A DNA stretch of 64,000 nt, from positions 248,001-312,000 of the forward strand of contig NZ_JAADJV010000003.1 in the NCBI RefSeq assembly GCF_011684115.1, written 5' to 3'. Shown here in pieces: positions 34,954-44,371 of the stretch; position 1 is the first letter of the stretch; every line of letters begins with the position of its first letter. Below the pieces are notes generated by a model. It ran no database searches. It was not told where the DNA came from and saw only the letters and a list, made by a program, of their open reading frames with translations. Source of the DNA: Rahnella aceris. Lineage in GTDB: Bacteria; Pseudomonadota; Gammaproteobacteria; Enterobacterales; Enterobacteriaceae. Both the position numbers and the translations under genes were made by a program.

Positions 34954-35943
34954 ATGTCGGACCCCAAAACACTCAAAGCAGCGGTCATTCAATTTCAGCA
35001 TCAGGCGGGTAACAAAAAATATAACCTGTTAATTATGGAGCGTTTTATCGAAAAAGCGGCTATTGAAGGCGTCAATATTTTGGCCTTTCCGGAAATGTGT
35101 ATCACCGGTTACTGGCACGTGCCCAAACTCGATGCTGCTGGCGTTCAGGCACTGGCGGAGCCAGCCGACACCGGCCCCTCTGTTGCGCTGATCCGCTCGC
35201 TGGCCGTGAAACATCAGATGCTGATTGGCGCCGGATTTATCGAACGTGCCGCTGACGGGCGTCTGTATAATGCCTACGCCGCCTGCATGCCTGACGGTTC
35301 GTTACACATCCACCGCAAAATGCACGCCTTTGAGCATGAGGCTTTCAGTTGCGGCGACAGTTATACCGTGTTCGGGACCCCCTGGGGCGTGAAGGTCGGG
35401 ATCCTCATCTGCTGGGACAACAATCTGGTGGAAAATGCCCGTGCCACCGCCCTGCTGGGAGCAGATATTTTACTGGCACCGCATCAGACAGGCGGCACAC
35501 ATTCACGCAGCCCGCACGGCATGAAACCGATACCGCTGGCATTGTGGCAGCAGCGTGCTGAACGCAAAGAAGAGATTACCGCAGCGTTTAAAGGTCCCAG
35601 CGGCCGGGAATGGCTGATGCGCTGGTTGCCCTCACGCGCTCACGATAACGGCATGTTTATTTTGTTCAGTAACGGCGTCGGTGCGGATGATGATGAAGTA
35701 CGCACCGGTAACGCGATGATCCTCGACCCTTATGGCCGGATCGTCGATGAAACCTGGGTTGCTGCGGATGCGATGGTCAGCGCGGATCTGGATTTATCGC
35801 TGATCCCGATGAGTACCGGCAGGCGCTGGATGGCAGGCCGCAGACCCGATTTGTATCATATTCTGACTGAATATCAGGGCTATGAGCGGGATGCAATGAC
35901 GGCACGTTTTTCTGAGGAATTACCGGGGATCCCAAAACGCTAA
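34954..35943 (+). CDS. Nitrilase-superfamily carbon-nitrogen hydrolase
   Basis: This cytoplasmic hydrolase of 329 residues has the nitrilase-fold triad: Glu in F-P-E-M-C-I-T-G-Y (near 43), Lys in H-R-K-M-H-A-F (near 116) and Cys in G-I-L-I-C-W-D-N-N (near 150). Members cleave nitriles, amides or carbamoyl groups; this one has the W-D-N-N variant after the cysteine, which occurs in amidase-like branches, so I would not call it a true nitrilase. The ATG at 34954 follows GGAGAAG with good spacing; the ATG four codons earlier overlaps that site. It is divergent from a LysR gene, which probably controls it. Confidence 0.88.
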   Translation: MSDPKTLKAAVIQFQHQAGNKKYNLLIMERFIEKAAIEGVNILAFPEMCITGYWHVPKLDAAGVQALAEPADTGPSVALIRSLAVKHQMLIGAGFIERAADGRLYNAYAACMPDGSLHIHRKMHAFEHEAFSCGDSYTVFGTPWGVKVGILICWDNNLVENARATALLGADILLAPHQTGGTHSRSPHGMKPIPLALWQQRAERKEEITAAFKGPSGREWLMRWLPSRAHDNGMFILFSNGVGADDDEVRTGNAMILDPYGRIVDETWVAADAMVSADLDLSLIPMSTGRRWMAGRRPDLYHILTEYQGYERDAMTARFSEELPGIPKR

Positions 35944-35964
35944 ATCACCGTGGATGGATGAAGC

Positions 35965-35991
35965 GAAAAAGGCTCCTTGCGGAGCCTTATT
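35965..35991. terminator. Bidirectional terminator, nitrilase / NTF2-like gene
   Basis: AAAAAGGCTCC-TTGC-GGAGCCTTATT: a nine-pair stem with a four-base loop between convergent genes. It overlaps the last codons of the NTF2-like gene. Confidence 0.85.
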
Positions 35992-36385
35992 CCTGATCCA
36001 ACAGCGATGTGCCATATGAATTATCGATGGTACACAGCCAGCGACCGTCCGGTTCATGGCGGAAAACATAGGTGGCACGGCGGGTAGTGGTCACCTTTCC
36101 GCCCTGTCCGTCGGGAAAATGCAGCACCGTTTCCATGATCACCAGCGCATCCTCTGCCCCTTCAATCACCTGCATTTCGCCCTGTTCTACCACCAGCTGA
36201 TCCTGAAAATAATCCGAGATGGCGATAAAGGCTTTGCGGATGTCGGTTTTGCCGCGGGCAATCATGCCCGGTTTAATTACCAGCGCCGCCTCTTCGGCAT
36301 AATGCGCCATCAGTGCGTCAAAATCCCTGACGGATATGGCTTTGTCACAGGCTTCGATAACCTGGCGGATCGGGTGTGTACTCAT
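35987..36385 (-). CDS. NTF2-like (SnoaL/DUF4440-type) protein
   Basis: A 132-residue protein with the cone-shaped NTF2-like fold. The opening helices V-I-E-A-C-D-K-A-I and D-F-D-A-L-M-A-H-Y-A-E-E-A-A near residues 9-35, the I-A-R-G-K-T-D-I-R-K-A-F-I loop near 45 and the T-T-R-R-A-T-Y-V-F-R strand near 98 are typical of the SgcJ/EcaC and calcium/calmodulin-association-like groups. These proteins act as small enzymes or ligand-binding partners; the role here is unknown. It ends three bases before the TauE gene's stop-to-start junction on the same strand, so the two probably form one unit. Confidence 0.75.
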   Translation of the reverse strand: MSTHPIRQVIEACDKAISVRDFDALMAHYAEEAALVIKPGMIARGKTDIRKAFIAISDYFQDQLVVEQGEMQVIEGAEDALVIMETVLHFPDGQGGKVTTTRRATYVFRHEPDGRWLCTIDNSYGTSLLDQE

Positions 36386-36388
36386 CCG

Positions 36389-37114
36389 TTAATGTCCTTT
36401 TGCTGAGTTCCAGAGTAAAGAGATACCCGCCAGAAATAACATGATGTCGATCAGGCGGTTGAAGGATGTCTCTGACATCTTAATAACAAATTTTTTGCCA
36501 ATAAGCATCCCTGTCGTCAGTGCGCCACCCACCAGCAAGCCGCTCAAAAACACCGGCCACGGCATTGCACCAATCACGCTGAACGCTGAGGCTTTGGCGA
36601 AATAAATCGCGAACGAGGCGGCAGCCTCGGTGGACAGCAGCGCGCCTTTCACCAGCCCGTAACCGGCGAAAACCGGAATGGTCAGCGGGCCGGTTGAAAA
36701 TACCACACCGGTCAGAAACCCTGTCAGCGCGCCTGCCATCGCCAGTTGCGCACTGCTGAGGGTAAAAGCCCGGCAACGGGCGTAATGACGCAAAGGGATC
36801 AGCAACAAGAAGAACGCGCCGATACACATATTCGACAGCGTGGCGGGCATTTCCCACAGGGTATTTGCGCCGAGAACGGCGGCGGGAATGCCGGGCATGG
36901 CGTACAGCAAAAATGCCCGAATGTTGATGTCTTTGCGCCAGAGAAGCACGCGGGAGATATTGCCGACAATAGCGGCAATCGCCATCACCGGAATCGCAGT
37001 TTTCGGGCCGAAAGTATACGTCAGCGCCGGCAACAGCATGATGGAACCGCCGGTGCCGACAACGCCGCTGATCACACCCGCCAGTATGCCCGTCAGAGCA
37101 ATCACCACATACAT
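36389..37114 (-). CDS. TauE/SafE-family sulfite/organic anion exporter
   Basis: A 241-residue membrane protein of the TauE/SafE (DUF81) family, which moves sulfite, sulfoacetate or related anions. The repeat G-x-x-x-G-V-V-G-T-G-G-S near residue 15 and G-F-L-T-G-V-V-F-S-T-G-P near 137 are the two copies of the family motif; about eight helices are visible. The ATG at 37114 was chosen because the membrane domain starts there; a longer frame to 37195 adds a basic non-membrane stretch. It is divergent from a LysR gene and lies three bases upstream of the NTF2-like gene. Substrate unknown. Confidence 0.85.
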   Translation of the reverse strand: MYVVIALTGILAGVISGVVGTGGSIMLLPALTYTFGPKTAIPVMAIAAIVGNISRVLLWRKDINIRAFLLYAMPGIPAAVLGANTLWEMPATLSNMCIGAFFLLLIPLRHYARCRAFTLSSAQLAMAGALTGFLTGVVFSTGPLTIPVFAGYGLVKGALLSTEAAASFAIYFAKASAFSVIGAMPWPVFLSGLLVGGALTTGMLIGKKFVIKMSETSFNRLIDIMLFLAGISLLWNSAKGH

Positions 37115-37221
37115 CACGTCACATTTCCTTTTCTCAGGGGGAATGCGGGCGATGATAGCGTTTAGGAAATGGCGTAACCCGTGATAAAAAGTCACATAAT
37201 CGTGATTAAAAAGGAACGACC

Positions 37222-38112
37222 ATGCATGCCCTTCCCCCGATAACGGCCCTCCGCGCCTTTCTTGTCGCCTGTCATGCCGGGAGTTTTACCGCCGCAGCAC
37301 AGGAGTTATGCATTACGCACGGCGCGGTAAGCCGCCATATTCAGGGGGTGGAAAAGTGGTTTGGGGTGAATTTATTTCGTAAAGAAGGCCAGCGGCGGGT
37401 GCCGACACCTTATGCGCTGACGCTGGCACGCGAGCTGGGCGGTGCGTTCGATACCCTGTCGGATATCGCCCTGCGCTACGGTAATGGCGGGCGGAATAAC
37501 GTGTTCAATGTCAGCGTGCCAACCACCATGAGCCTGAAATGGCTGCTGCCTCGCCTTGATGATTTTTATACGCAATTTCCTGAGGCAAATCTGCAAATCT
37601 CTACGGCCAATACCGAGCAGTTACACATTGTGGGGCATTACGATTTGCTGATCCGTCGTGAAACCGGTGCCACGGAATATTCCGCGATCCCTTTTCTGGC
37701 CGATACCCATTGCCTGATGGCCGCACCGGCGCTGCTCAAACGTTTTCCGCTGGAGACGCCGGAGGACGTGCTGAAATGTCCGCGCGTTGAAACCCTCACC
37801 CGTCCCGGACACTGGAATTTATGGCTGGCGGCGGCAGGGCTGGAGAAACCGCCGGTCAGCGGCTTTCGCCGTTACGATCATTTTCACGTTTCGTTGCATG
37901 CGATGCTGGAAGGAATTGGCGTCGGGCTGGGGCCGGTCAGTACGTTGTCGGCGGAAATCCGTCGCGGGAATCTGATACCGATGTTCCCGCAGATTACCGT
38001 CGCGCCCTGCCATTACCACGCCCTGACGCCAGTGGGCGTGCAGAAAACCCTGCTCCACCAGGCGTTTGAACGCTGGCTGGTGGCCCAGGTGGAATGCGGC
38101 AATCAGTCGTAA
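37222..38112 (+). CDS. LysR-type regulator (GcvA-like)
   Basis: A 296-residue LysR regulator whose N-terminus ([30 protein letters not shown]) has the GcvA/AmpR-type helix-turn-helix. The effector domain runs from about residue 90. It lies 107 bases from the divergent TauE gene, which it may control. Its 3' end overlaps that of the convergent treF gene by ten bases. Confidence 0.9.
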   Translation: MHALPPITALRAFLVACHAGSFTAAAQELCITHGAVSRHIQGVEKWFGVNLFRKEGQRRVPTPYALTLARELGGAFDTLSDIALRYGNGGRNNVFNVSVPTTMSLKWLLPRLDDFYTQFPEANLQISTANTEQLHIVGHYDLLIRRETGATEYSAIPFLADTHCLMAAPALLKRFPLETPEDVLKCPRVETLTRPGHWNLWLAAAGLEKPPVSGFRRYDHFHVSLHAMLEGIGVGLGPVSTLSAEIRRGNLIPMFPQITVAPCHYHALTPVGVQKTLLHQAFERWLVAQVECGNQS

Positions 38113-39773
38113 TTCTCACCATATAAACCAATCAACCGCCGCACGACGCCGTTGGTCCAGCCGAAACCGTCCTGCAGCGGATATTCCCCGCCGCCGCCTT
38201 CGCGGGATGTGTCGCCTGAAATGTGGTATTTCTCAATCAGTTTATGGTGTTGCTGATAATACTGATTCACGGTTTTCAGCCAGTTACGGGCAATTTCATC
38301 GCCCAGCACATCATTGCCGTATTGCTTAAAGCCCTGAATCGCCATCCATTGCAGCGGTGCCCAGCCGTTGGGTTTATCCCACTGTTGACCGGTTTCATAC
38401 TCTGTCGCCATGATGCCGCCGGGAGTGAGTAAGCGGGTACGCACGGCGTCTGACAGACGTTCGGCCTGATAATGGCTGGCAAGTCCGACATACAAAGGCA
38501 CCACGCTGGCGGCGGAAAACAGCGCCATTTGCTGACGGTGCCAGTCGTAATCACGGAAACAACCTTCGTTGTCATCCCACAGATAACAGTTGATGGCCTC
38601 GCGGCGTGTTTCGGCTTTCCGGCGGAATAACGTTTCGGTGACTTTATCCCCTTTCAGTCCGGAAATATTGGCAATGGTACTTTCCAGCTTGTGCAGAAAC
38701 GCATTCAGATCCACCGGGATAAATTGCGTGGTGCGGATGCTGGCGAGACGATGCCCGTCACGCAACCAGCGCGACGAATAATCCCAGCCGGATTCCGCGC
38801 CAGCGCGCAAATCGCGGTAAACCTCATTCGCCGGGCGGCTCGAAAGTTTCGCGGTTTCGACATCTTCGCGCCACGATTCATCGCGCGGTGTGTCCCTGTC
38901 ATCCCAGTAACGGTTGAGCAGCGTGCCATCCGGCAGGCAAACCACATGCCGGTAAGCCTGATTCGGGGCCAGAGAATCCGCGCCGTCCATCCAGAACTCA
39001 TATTCCATTTTCAGATGGTCAAGGTAACGCCGCGCACCGCGCACGCCGTCTTCCTCGAACAGTTCGACCATCAGCGCAAACACCGGTGGCTGGGAACGGC
39101 TGAGATAATACGTGCGGTTGCCGTTAGGAATATGGCCGTACATCTCGATAATCCAGGCGAAATTATCCGCCATGGTGCGCAACAGATCATTACGGCCACT
39201 TTCCGCCAGCCCTAACATCGAAAAGTAAGAATCCCAGTAATAGGTTTCACTGAAACGCCCGCCCGGCACCACATAGGCCTGGGGCAACGGCATCAGTGAC
39301 GACCAGGGCACGTGGTCTTCCGGCTGGCGCGTGAGCACCGGCCACAGTTTGTCGATGTGCTCTTTCAGCGAATCGCCGGGGTCGGAGACGTATTCATCAT
39401 CACGATGTTCCGGCAGCCAGAAATGCGCGTCCACAAATCGTTTCAGGTTGAAGCCCGGATGGTTTTTTATCCGCCGATAACGCAGCAATATGTCCAGCGG
39501 ATCCATTTTCGGCGGGCAGTCGGGAAAGGTTTTGCTGTCCTCGAAAAGCCCTGAAGATTGCACACTGGTAAACAATTCCAGATAACGGTCGGCAGGCGTT
39601 AAGGCATCAGAAGGCGGCAAACCTTCGATCATCCCCGGTTCCGGTTCCGCATCCATCATCCGGTCAAGGATCAGTTCAATGGGCTCGAGCTCGCTCAGAC
39701 GCGTCTCTTCGCTATCAGCGTTTTCGCTGTCAAACAGCGCGTTTTCATTCGTCTGGTAATTCGCATTTTGCAT
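38103..39773 (-). CDS. treF: Cytoplasmic trehalase TreF
   Basis: TreF is a GH37 enzyme that hydrolyses trehalose to two glucose in the cytoplasm. The trehalase signatures [14 protein letters not shown] (about residue 170) and [12 protein letters not shown] (about 460) are complete. There is no signal peptide, which separates it from periplasmic TreA; the glutamate-rich N-terminal tail of about 65 residues is typical of TreF. The ATG at 39773 is preferred over a TTG three codons earlier. It lies 28 bases after otsA on the same strand, unlike E. coli where treF is separate. It would undo the product of OtsA/OtsB, so control by osmolarity of its activity is probably important. Confidence 0.94.
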   Translation of the reverse strand: MQNANYQTNENALFDSENADSEETRLSELEPIELILDRMMDAEPEPGMIEGLPPSDALTPADRYLELFTSVQSSGLFEDSKTFPDCPPKMDPLDILLRYRRIKNHPGFNLKRFVDAHFWLPEHRDDEYVSDPGDSLKEHIDKLWPVLTRQPEDHVPWSSLMPLPQAYVVPGGRFSETYYWDSYFSMLGLAESGRNDLLRTMADNFAWIIEMYGHIPNGNRTYYLSRSQPPVFALMVELFEEDGVRGARRYLDHLKMEYEFWMDGADSLAPNQAYRHVVCLPDGTLLNRYWDDRDTPRDESWREDVETAKLSSRPANEVYRDLRAGAESGWDYSSRWLRDGHRLASIRTTQFIPVDLNAFLHKLESTIANISGLKGDKVTETLFRRKAETRREAINCYLWDDNEGCFRDYDWHRQQMALFSAASVVPLYVGLASHYQAERLSDAVRTRLLTPGGIMATEYETGQQWDKPNGWAPLQWMAIQGFKQYGNDVLGDEIARNWLKTVNQYYQQHHKLIEKYHISGDTSREGGGGEYPLQDGFGWTNGVVRRLIGLYGENYD

Positions 39774-39800
39774 ATGCAGCAAGCCTCTTGCTTAGAAAGT

Positions 39801-41207
39801 TTATGCGACAGCGTTGTTTTTTTCTCCCTGTGGCGAAATGGCGTATAAATCGCGCAAATAGGTTTCGCCCCAGTTCGCAATATCATTTTTACGCAGCACC
39901 GCCATCATGTCGTTATAACGCTCAAGCCGTTCTTCCAGCGGCATGGTCAGCGCTTTATCCAGCGCCGCCGCCACGTCATCACGGTCATAAGGGTTGACGA
40001 TTAGCGCCGACGTTAGTTCATTCGCCGCACCGGCAAATTGTGACAAAACAAGAACGCCGGGATCTTGCGGATCCTGCGCGGCGACATATTCTTTCGCCAC
40101 CAGATTCATGCCATCACGCAGCGGCGTTACCAGCCCGACATCCGTCAGACGGAATAATTTCATCAGCAGGCTGCGCTGGAAATGCTGGTTGAGGTAAAAC
40201 AGCGGCGTCTGGTTGATGCCACCGTATTTACCGTTGATGCGCCCCACCTCGGTTTCCAGCTGATGACGAAGTTCCTGATAAGCCTGCACGTCGCCGCGTG
40301 ATGTCGGAGCGATTTGCGAATAGCGCACTTTACCGCGATGCTGCGGGAATTTTTCCAGCAATGCCTCAAAGGCCAGAAAACGTTCCGGCAGCCCTTTGGT
40401 GTAATCGAGACGCTCGCAGGAAATGATGTTTTTCGCTTCGCGAAGTTCACGTTCCATCGCCGCCATTTTCGGTGGCAGCGGGCCTTCGGCCATTTCCTTT
40501 ATGCTTTCCGGCGCAATGCTGATCGGGTATACGCCAGTGGCAAAGGTTTTGCCAAATGCCTGATGCTGATGCGCGTCGCAATCTTCAATATCGGTCAGTG
40601 CCTTGAGATTATCCAGAAACGCCAGGCGGTCCCCTTCGGTCTGGAAGCCCAGTAAATCATACTCACACATCATCTTGAGCAATTCATCGTGCGTCGGCAC
40701 CGCATTAAAAATTTCCGGGGTCGGGAACGGAATATGCAGGAAGAAACCTATGCGGTTTTTTACGCCGAGTTTGCGCAGCGCAGCGGCAAACGGCAGTAAA
40801 TGATAATCGTGGATCCACAAGATATCGTCTGCTTTGATCAGCGGCTGCAATCTTTTCGCCAGCATGTCATTGACCCGGCAGTAACCGTCCCAGGCTTCAC
40901 GCTGGAAATCCACCAGATCAATACGATAATGAAGTGCTGGCCAAAGTACGGCATTGGAAAACTGGCAGTAATACAGATCGTAATCGTTTTGATTAAGCGG
41001 AACCGAAGCGTAAGTAATGCCGTCATCTTCCATCAGATTCAGGTCATCCTCTTCTTCGCCCGATATTTCACTTATCTCACCATTCCAGCCAAACCAGAGG
41101 CCTGATGTATTTTTCAGCGCATCCAGAATGCCCACGGCCAGTCCTCCGGCGGATTTGGAACCGTCAGGAATGGCAATTCGGTTAGAGACAACCACCAGGC
41201 GACTCAT
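39801..41207 (-). CDS. otsA: Trehalose-6-phosphate synthase OtsA
   Basis: OtsA (GT20) joins UDP-glucose and glucose-6-phosphate into trehalose-6-phosphate. The 468 residues carry the family landmarks: V-V-S-N-R near residue 6, W-F-G-W-N-G-E near 38, W-I-H-D-Y-H-L near 128, G-F-F-L-H-I-P-F-P near 154, and [10 protein letters not shown] near 260, then P-L-R-D-G-M-N-L near 360. Its start overlaps the otsB stop by an ATGA junction, so translation is coupled. The C-terminal tail continues to Q-G-E-K-N-N-A-V-A. It is the middle gene of otsB-otsA-treF. Confidence 0.96.
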   Translation of the reverse strand: MSRLVVVSNRIAIPDGSKSAGGLAVGILDALKNTSGLWFGWNGEISEISGEEEDDLNLMEDDGITYASVPLNQNDYDLYYCQFSNAVLWPALHYRIDLVDFQREAWDGYCRVNDMLAKRLQPLIKADDILWIHDYHLLPFAAALRKLGVKNRIGFFLHIPFPTPEIFNAVPTHDELLKMMCEYDLLGFQTEGDRLAFLDNLKALTDIEDCDAHQHQAFGKTFATGVYPISIAPESIKEMAEGPLPPKMAAMERELREAKNIISCERLDYTKGLPERFLAFEALLEKFPQHRGKVRYSQIAPTSRGDVQAYQELRHQLETEVGRINGKYGGINQTPLFYLNQHFQRSLLMKLFRLTDVGLVTPLRDGMNLVAKEYVAAQDPQDPGVLVLSQFAGAANELTSALIVNPYDRDDVAAALDKALTMPLEERLERYNDMMAVLRKNDIANWGETYLRDLYAISPQGEKNNAVA

Positions 41208-41998
41208 AATTCAGACTCCTTGTTAAATGTTAATGTGTGACGTTGTAACGCCTCGATCCAACGGTAAACATCGCGAACGGTTTTGACGCGATAATGCGCC
41301 AGACTTGAACCTTCGCCGACTTTCACCGTGATCCCCTGCATGGCGTTAACCACTTCGAACCCTTTTTCATCGGTCAGGTCATCGCCGACGAATACCGGAA
41401 TACGCCCGGAAAATGGCGTCTGTTGCATAAACGTATAAATCGCTGCACCTTTATCTTTTCCGCGGGGTTTAATCTCGAGAACGCATTTACCCGGCTGAAG
41501 AACAAGCTCAGGGAATTTTGCCACCACGGATTCAGCCAGTGCTAATACCTGCTGCTGATGCAGCATCGCCTGACGATAATGTAAAGCAAAAGCCATGCCT
41601 TTGGTTTCGAGCAAGGTACCCGGCAGTGCGGCCATGCCCGCTTCGAGGGTCTGTTGCACCGCTTGCGCCACATCATCGGGTAAGGTGACACGGTGCAGAG
41701 TGCCGTTGCCGTCGCGCATTTCAGCCCCATGAACGCCCGCAGCAGGGAGAACCAGCGGGCTGACCAACTGATCAAGCTGTTCCACCGGACGCCCCGACAC
41801 CAGCGCCAGCGCGCCGGAAGAGGCCGCAAACAGCGTTTGCAGATGATCACGAACTTCAGCGGGGATGGTGACGGCATCCGGTTCAGCGCGGATTTCAGCA
41901 AGTGTGCCATCGACATCGAAAAAGAAGGCGTATTGGCGACTGTCCAATACAGGGAGAAGCGGTGTTTCGGTTGTATTTTCCTGAATTTCTGCAGTCAA
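41204..41998 (-). CDS. otsB: Trehalose-6-phosphate phosphatase OtsB
   Basis: OtsB removes the phosphate from trehalose-6-phosphate. It is a HAD-family phosphatase with the catalytic F-F-D-V-D-G-T-L near residue 28, L-V-S-G-R-P near 66, the lysine motif in L-E-I-K-P-R-G-K-D-K-G near 175 and F-V-G-D-D-L-T-D-E near 205. At 264 residues it is the usual size. The start codon is TTG, chosen because GGAG lies seven bases before it and no ATG is nearby in frame. It heads the otsB-otsA-treF operon, behind a sigma-S-like -10 element. Confidence 0.95.
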   Translation of the reverse strand: MTAEIQENTTETPLLPVLDSRQYAFFFDVDGTLAEIRAEPDAVTIPAEVRDHLQTLFAASSGALALVSGRPVEQLDQLVSPLVLPAAGVHGAEMRDGNGTLHRVTLPDDVAQAVQQTLEAGMAALPGTLLETKGMAFALHYRQAMLHQQQVLALAESVVAKFPELVLQPGKCVLEIKPRGKDKGAAIYTFMQQTPFSGRIPVFVGDDLTDEKGFEVVNAMQGITVKVGEGSSLAHYRVKTVRDVYRWIEALQRHTLTFNKESEL

Positions 41999-42026
41999 AG
42001 TGACTCTCCTTTTAATGAGTTACAGC

Positions 42027-42082
42027 TCAACGCGTCATTGCGTTGAAAACCTCTGAAATGAATTATCAATAGGTAAATATAG
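42027..42082 (-). promoter_or_regulatory. Sigma-S-like -10 and leader hairpin of otsBA-treF
   Basis: On the minus strand CTATATTTAC (42073-42082) agrees with eight of ten positions of the sigma-S -10 consensus. A perfect hairpin TCAACGC / GCGTTGA with a six-base loop (42027-42046) lies in the presumed leader 9-30 bases before the otsB ribosome binding site. In E. coli otsBA is sigma-S dependent, so the promoter is expected. Confidence 0.45.
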
Positions 42083-42179
42083 CTCTGAACAGGAGAGTTG
42101 CAGCGATTATCAGATTAATCCAGACCGCGTCAGGCGGGCATTTCCGGCAAAAAATCCCTGCCGGCTGCCCGTCCGGGGG

Positions 42180-42545
42180 TTAAGAACCGGGGCCGGTTTC
42201 TGCCGCATTGACTATCACACTGATGCCGGAATGCTGCGCCAGTTTTATGCAATCCTGCGTGTCCTCTCCGCCGGAAAAAGCCAGCACCACATCCGGCTGG
42301 CTGTCTTTCATCATAAAGAGATTGCGGCGTATTTCGGCGTATTTACCGTGCAGTGACCAGTTAGCGGGATAACGGACAATGTGCACATCGGCGGTGCGTG
42401 CCCAGCGTTCGATCATCGCGCCCAGCGACTGATGTCCGCCGTGGATCAGCACGCTTATCGGGTGTGATTGCGAAAACGCATCCAGTGCCCGTTGTACCCT
42501 GTTGATATCTGCATAAAAGCGCCCCGCGCAAATCAGTACCCTCAT
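42180..42545 (-). CDS. SLOG-family DUF2493 protein
   Basis: A 121-residue protein of the DUF2493 (YspA-type SLOG) family. It opens with the nucleotide-binding strand R-V-L-I-C-A-G-R-F-Y and has G-G-H-Q-S-L-G-A near residue 37 and V-L-A-F-S-G-G-E-D-T near 89. SLOG domains are Rossmannoid folds thought to bind nucleotides or nucleotide sugars; some sense NAD derivatives in defence systems, but many are housekeeping. The gene follows the Na/Pi transporter by 31 bases on the same strand and may be co-transcribed. A GC-rich inverted repeat follows at 42131-42170. Function unknown. Confidence 0.72.
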   Translation of the reverse strand: MRVLICAGRFYADINRVQRALDAFSQSHPISVLIHGGHQSLGAMIERWARTADVHIVRYPANWSLHGKYAEIRRNLFMMKDSQPDVVLAFSGGEDTQDCIKLAQHSGISVIVNAAETGPGS

Positions 42546-42576
42546 GTTCTATCCTTCTGTTTTTATCATTTTGTTT

Positions 42577-44250
42577 TTACTTCCGGGTGTCCGTGGCGTC
42601 ATCGCTCAGGCGATCAATCACCGGATACGCCACCGCAGCGATATGATGATGAACGCGCCGGTAATCACGCAGCACACGCTGGAAAATATCGCCGGATTCC
42701 GCCCAGGCATTTTTATCATCACGCAGATTTTTGAAATGCTCGCGGCTTGCCCTGGCTTCAATCTGGCGGATCACCTCTTTGCGCGAAACCAGCTGATGCG
42801 CGGCTGAGAGATCTTCACCCAGGAATGCGGTGACCGCCAGGCGCTGGCTGTTCAGGATCTCCGTGTGCAGCAAACCCATGTTGTGCAGTTCAACGTCGCT
42901 GAAAGGTACATTGCGGCGGGCACGGCGTGTCGCCAGCTCGGTGAGGCTGGTGGAAAGAATGTCTCCGGCGTGCTCAATGTTAATCACAAACATCAGGATT
43001 TCCTGCGCGCGGTCGGCATCGCTGTCACTCAGCCCTTCCTGTCCTAAATCCGCCAGATAGGCGCGGATTGCCGCACTCAGACCGTCAAGCGAATGATCTA
43101 ACCGGCGGATTTCAGCCGCAGACTGATTATCTGCAGTCTTGAATAACGTCCGCAGCCGTTCGAGCATCAGGTTAAGCATGTCGGCCAGCCGCAGGGATTC
43201 ACGCACTGAATTGGAAAGCCCGATATAAGCCACATCAAGCCCGGTTTCGTCGAGATACACCGGCATTTCTGCATCAGCGGCAGGTTGTTCCTCCGGGAAA
43301 ACCCTTTCCAGCACACGGGCCAGCGGGCCGGTCAGCCCGATAAATACCCCGGCCAGCACGGCGCTGAACGCGGTGTGAAACCACACAACAAGTTGCGGCG
43401 TGGTCAGCGCAAGACCCGCGGCAACATGGCTGAGCAGCGGCATCAGGGCCAGCGCGAAAACACAGCCCGCGCCGCGCACCAGCAGATTACCCAGCGGCAG
43501 ACGGCGCGCCACCGCCGAACCGGCGTTCAGCACCGGCGGCAGTGCGCCACCGATATTGGCACCCAGCACCAGCACCATGGCGGTCACCGGCGTCATCACG
43601 CCCGTGGCGGCGAGTGAGGCAATCAGCAAAATCACTGCCACGCTGGAATGACACACCAGCGTGAGAATGATGGCCACCATCAGGGCAATCAGCGTATCGC
43701 CTTCTAATCCCTGCATCACAGCGCTGAATACTTCCGTGTTTTCGATGTGTCCGAGTATGGCACTCAGCAGGCTGAGTGCCAGCAACATCAGTCCGAGGCC
43801 GATCAGCGCGCAGCCTGCACTTTCAAACCCGGAATGGTCGCGCATTTTGAACACGACAAAACCGCTCAGTATCAGCAACGGTATGGCGATCGCGGTGTTG
43901 AAACTCATCAGTTGCACCACCAGGGTGGAACCGACATTTGCGCCGAGCATGACCGCCAGCGCGGGCGCCAGGCTGAGCGTGCCCGCGGCGGTAAAAGAGG
44001 TGGCCATCAGGCTGACTGCGGTGCTGCTTTGCAGCAAACCGGTAATACCGATCCCGGCGAGCAACGCCATCCAGCGGCTGGACAGATGATGGCCCATCCA
44101 GTGGCGTAACGGTGTGCCGAAGCCACGTTGCAGCGCGGTCGAAATCATGTGAGATCCCCACAGCAGCAGCGCAATAGCGCCTGCCAGATTGACCAGCAGC
44201 GTAGTGCCGGATTGGGAGGTCATGGTTGTTACAGTGTGGGTCATAGACAT
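42577..44250 (-). CDS. Na/phosphate cotransporter with PhoU-like tail (YjbB type)
   Basis: A 557-residue protein of the NptA/YjbB family; E. coli YjbB exports phosphate. The membrane part has two inverted repeats with the motif Q-S-S-T-A near residue 72 and C-H-S-S-V near 200, each between glycine-rich helices. Residues from about 340 on are a helical PhoU-like cytoplasmic domain (L-R-L-A-D-M-L-N-L-M-L-E, E-H-A-G-D-I-L-S). The ATG at 44250 has GGGGAG at six bases. It lies 31 bases upstream of the SLOG gene and 120 bases downstream of mgtA. Direction of transport is inferred. Confidence 0.87.
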   Translation of the reverse strand: MSMTHTVTTMTSQSGTTLLVNLAGAIALLLWGSHMISTALQRGFGTPLRHWMGHHLSSRWMALLAGIGITGLLQSSTAVSLMATSFTAAGTLSLAPALAVMLGANVGSTLVVQLMSFNTAIAIPLLILSGFVVFKMRDHSGFESAGCALIGLGLMLLALSLLSAILGHIENTEVFSAVMQGLEGDTLIALMVAIILTLVCHSSVAVILLIASLAATGVMTPVTAMVLVLGANIGGALPPVLNAGSAVARRLPLGNLLVRGAGCVFALALMPLLSHVAAGLALTTPQLVVWFHTAFSAVLAGVFIGLTGPLARVLERVFPEEQPAADAEMPVYLDETGLDVAYIGLSNSVRESLRLADMLNLMLERLRTLFKTADNQSAAEIRRLDHSLDGLSAAIRAYLADLGQEGLSDSDADRAQEILMFVINIEHAGDILSTSLTELATRRARRNVPFSDVELHNMGLLHTEILNSQRLAVTAFLGEDLSAAHQLVSRKEVIRQIEARASREHFKNLRDDKNAWAESGDIFQRVLRDYRRVHHHIAAVAYPVIDRLSDDATDTRK

Positions 44251-44371
44251 AGCGGCTCCCCTTTTTCAGGGTTGTCATTGTTATTCGTTACAGCGGTTAA
44301 CGCGCATCACAGCGGGTGCAGGTGCCGTCATCGCGACGGCACCCGGTTTCTGCGTATAACAGTTCAGCAGA

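Noticed and set aside
42131..42170. GC-rich inverted repeat after the SLOG gene as a terminator
   Set aside because: The arms are interrupted and no T-tract follows on the minus strand; recorded only as a neighbour feature.
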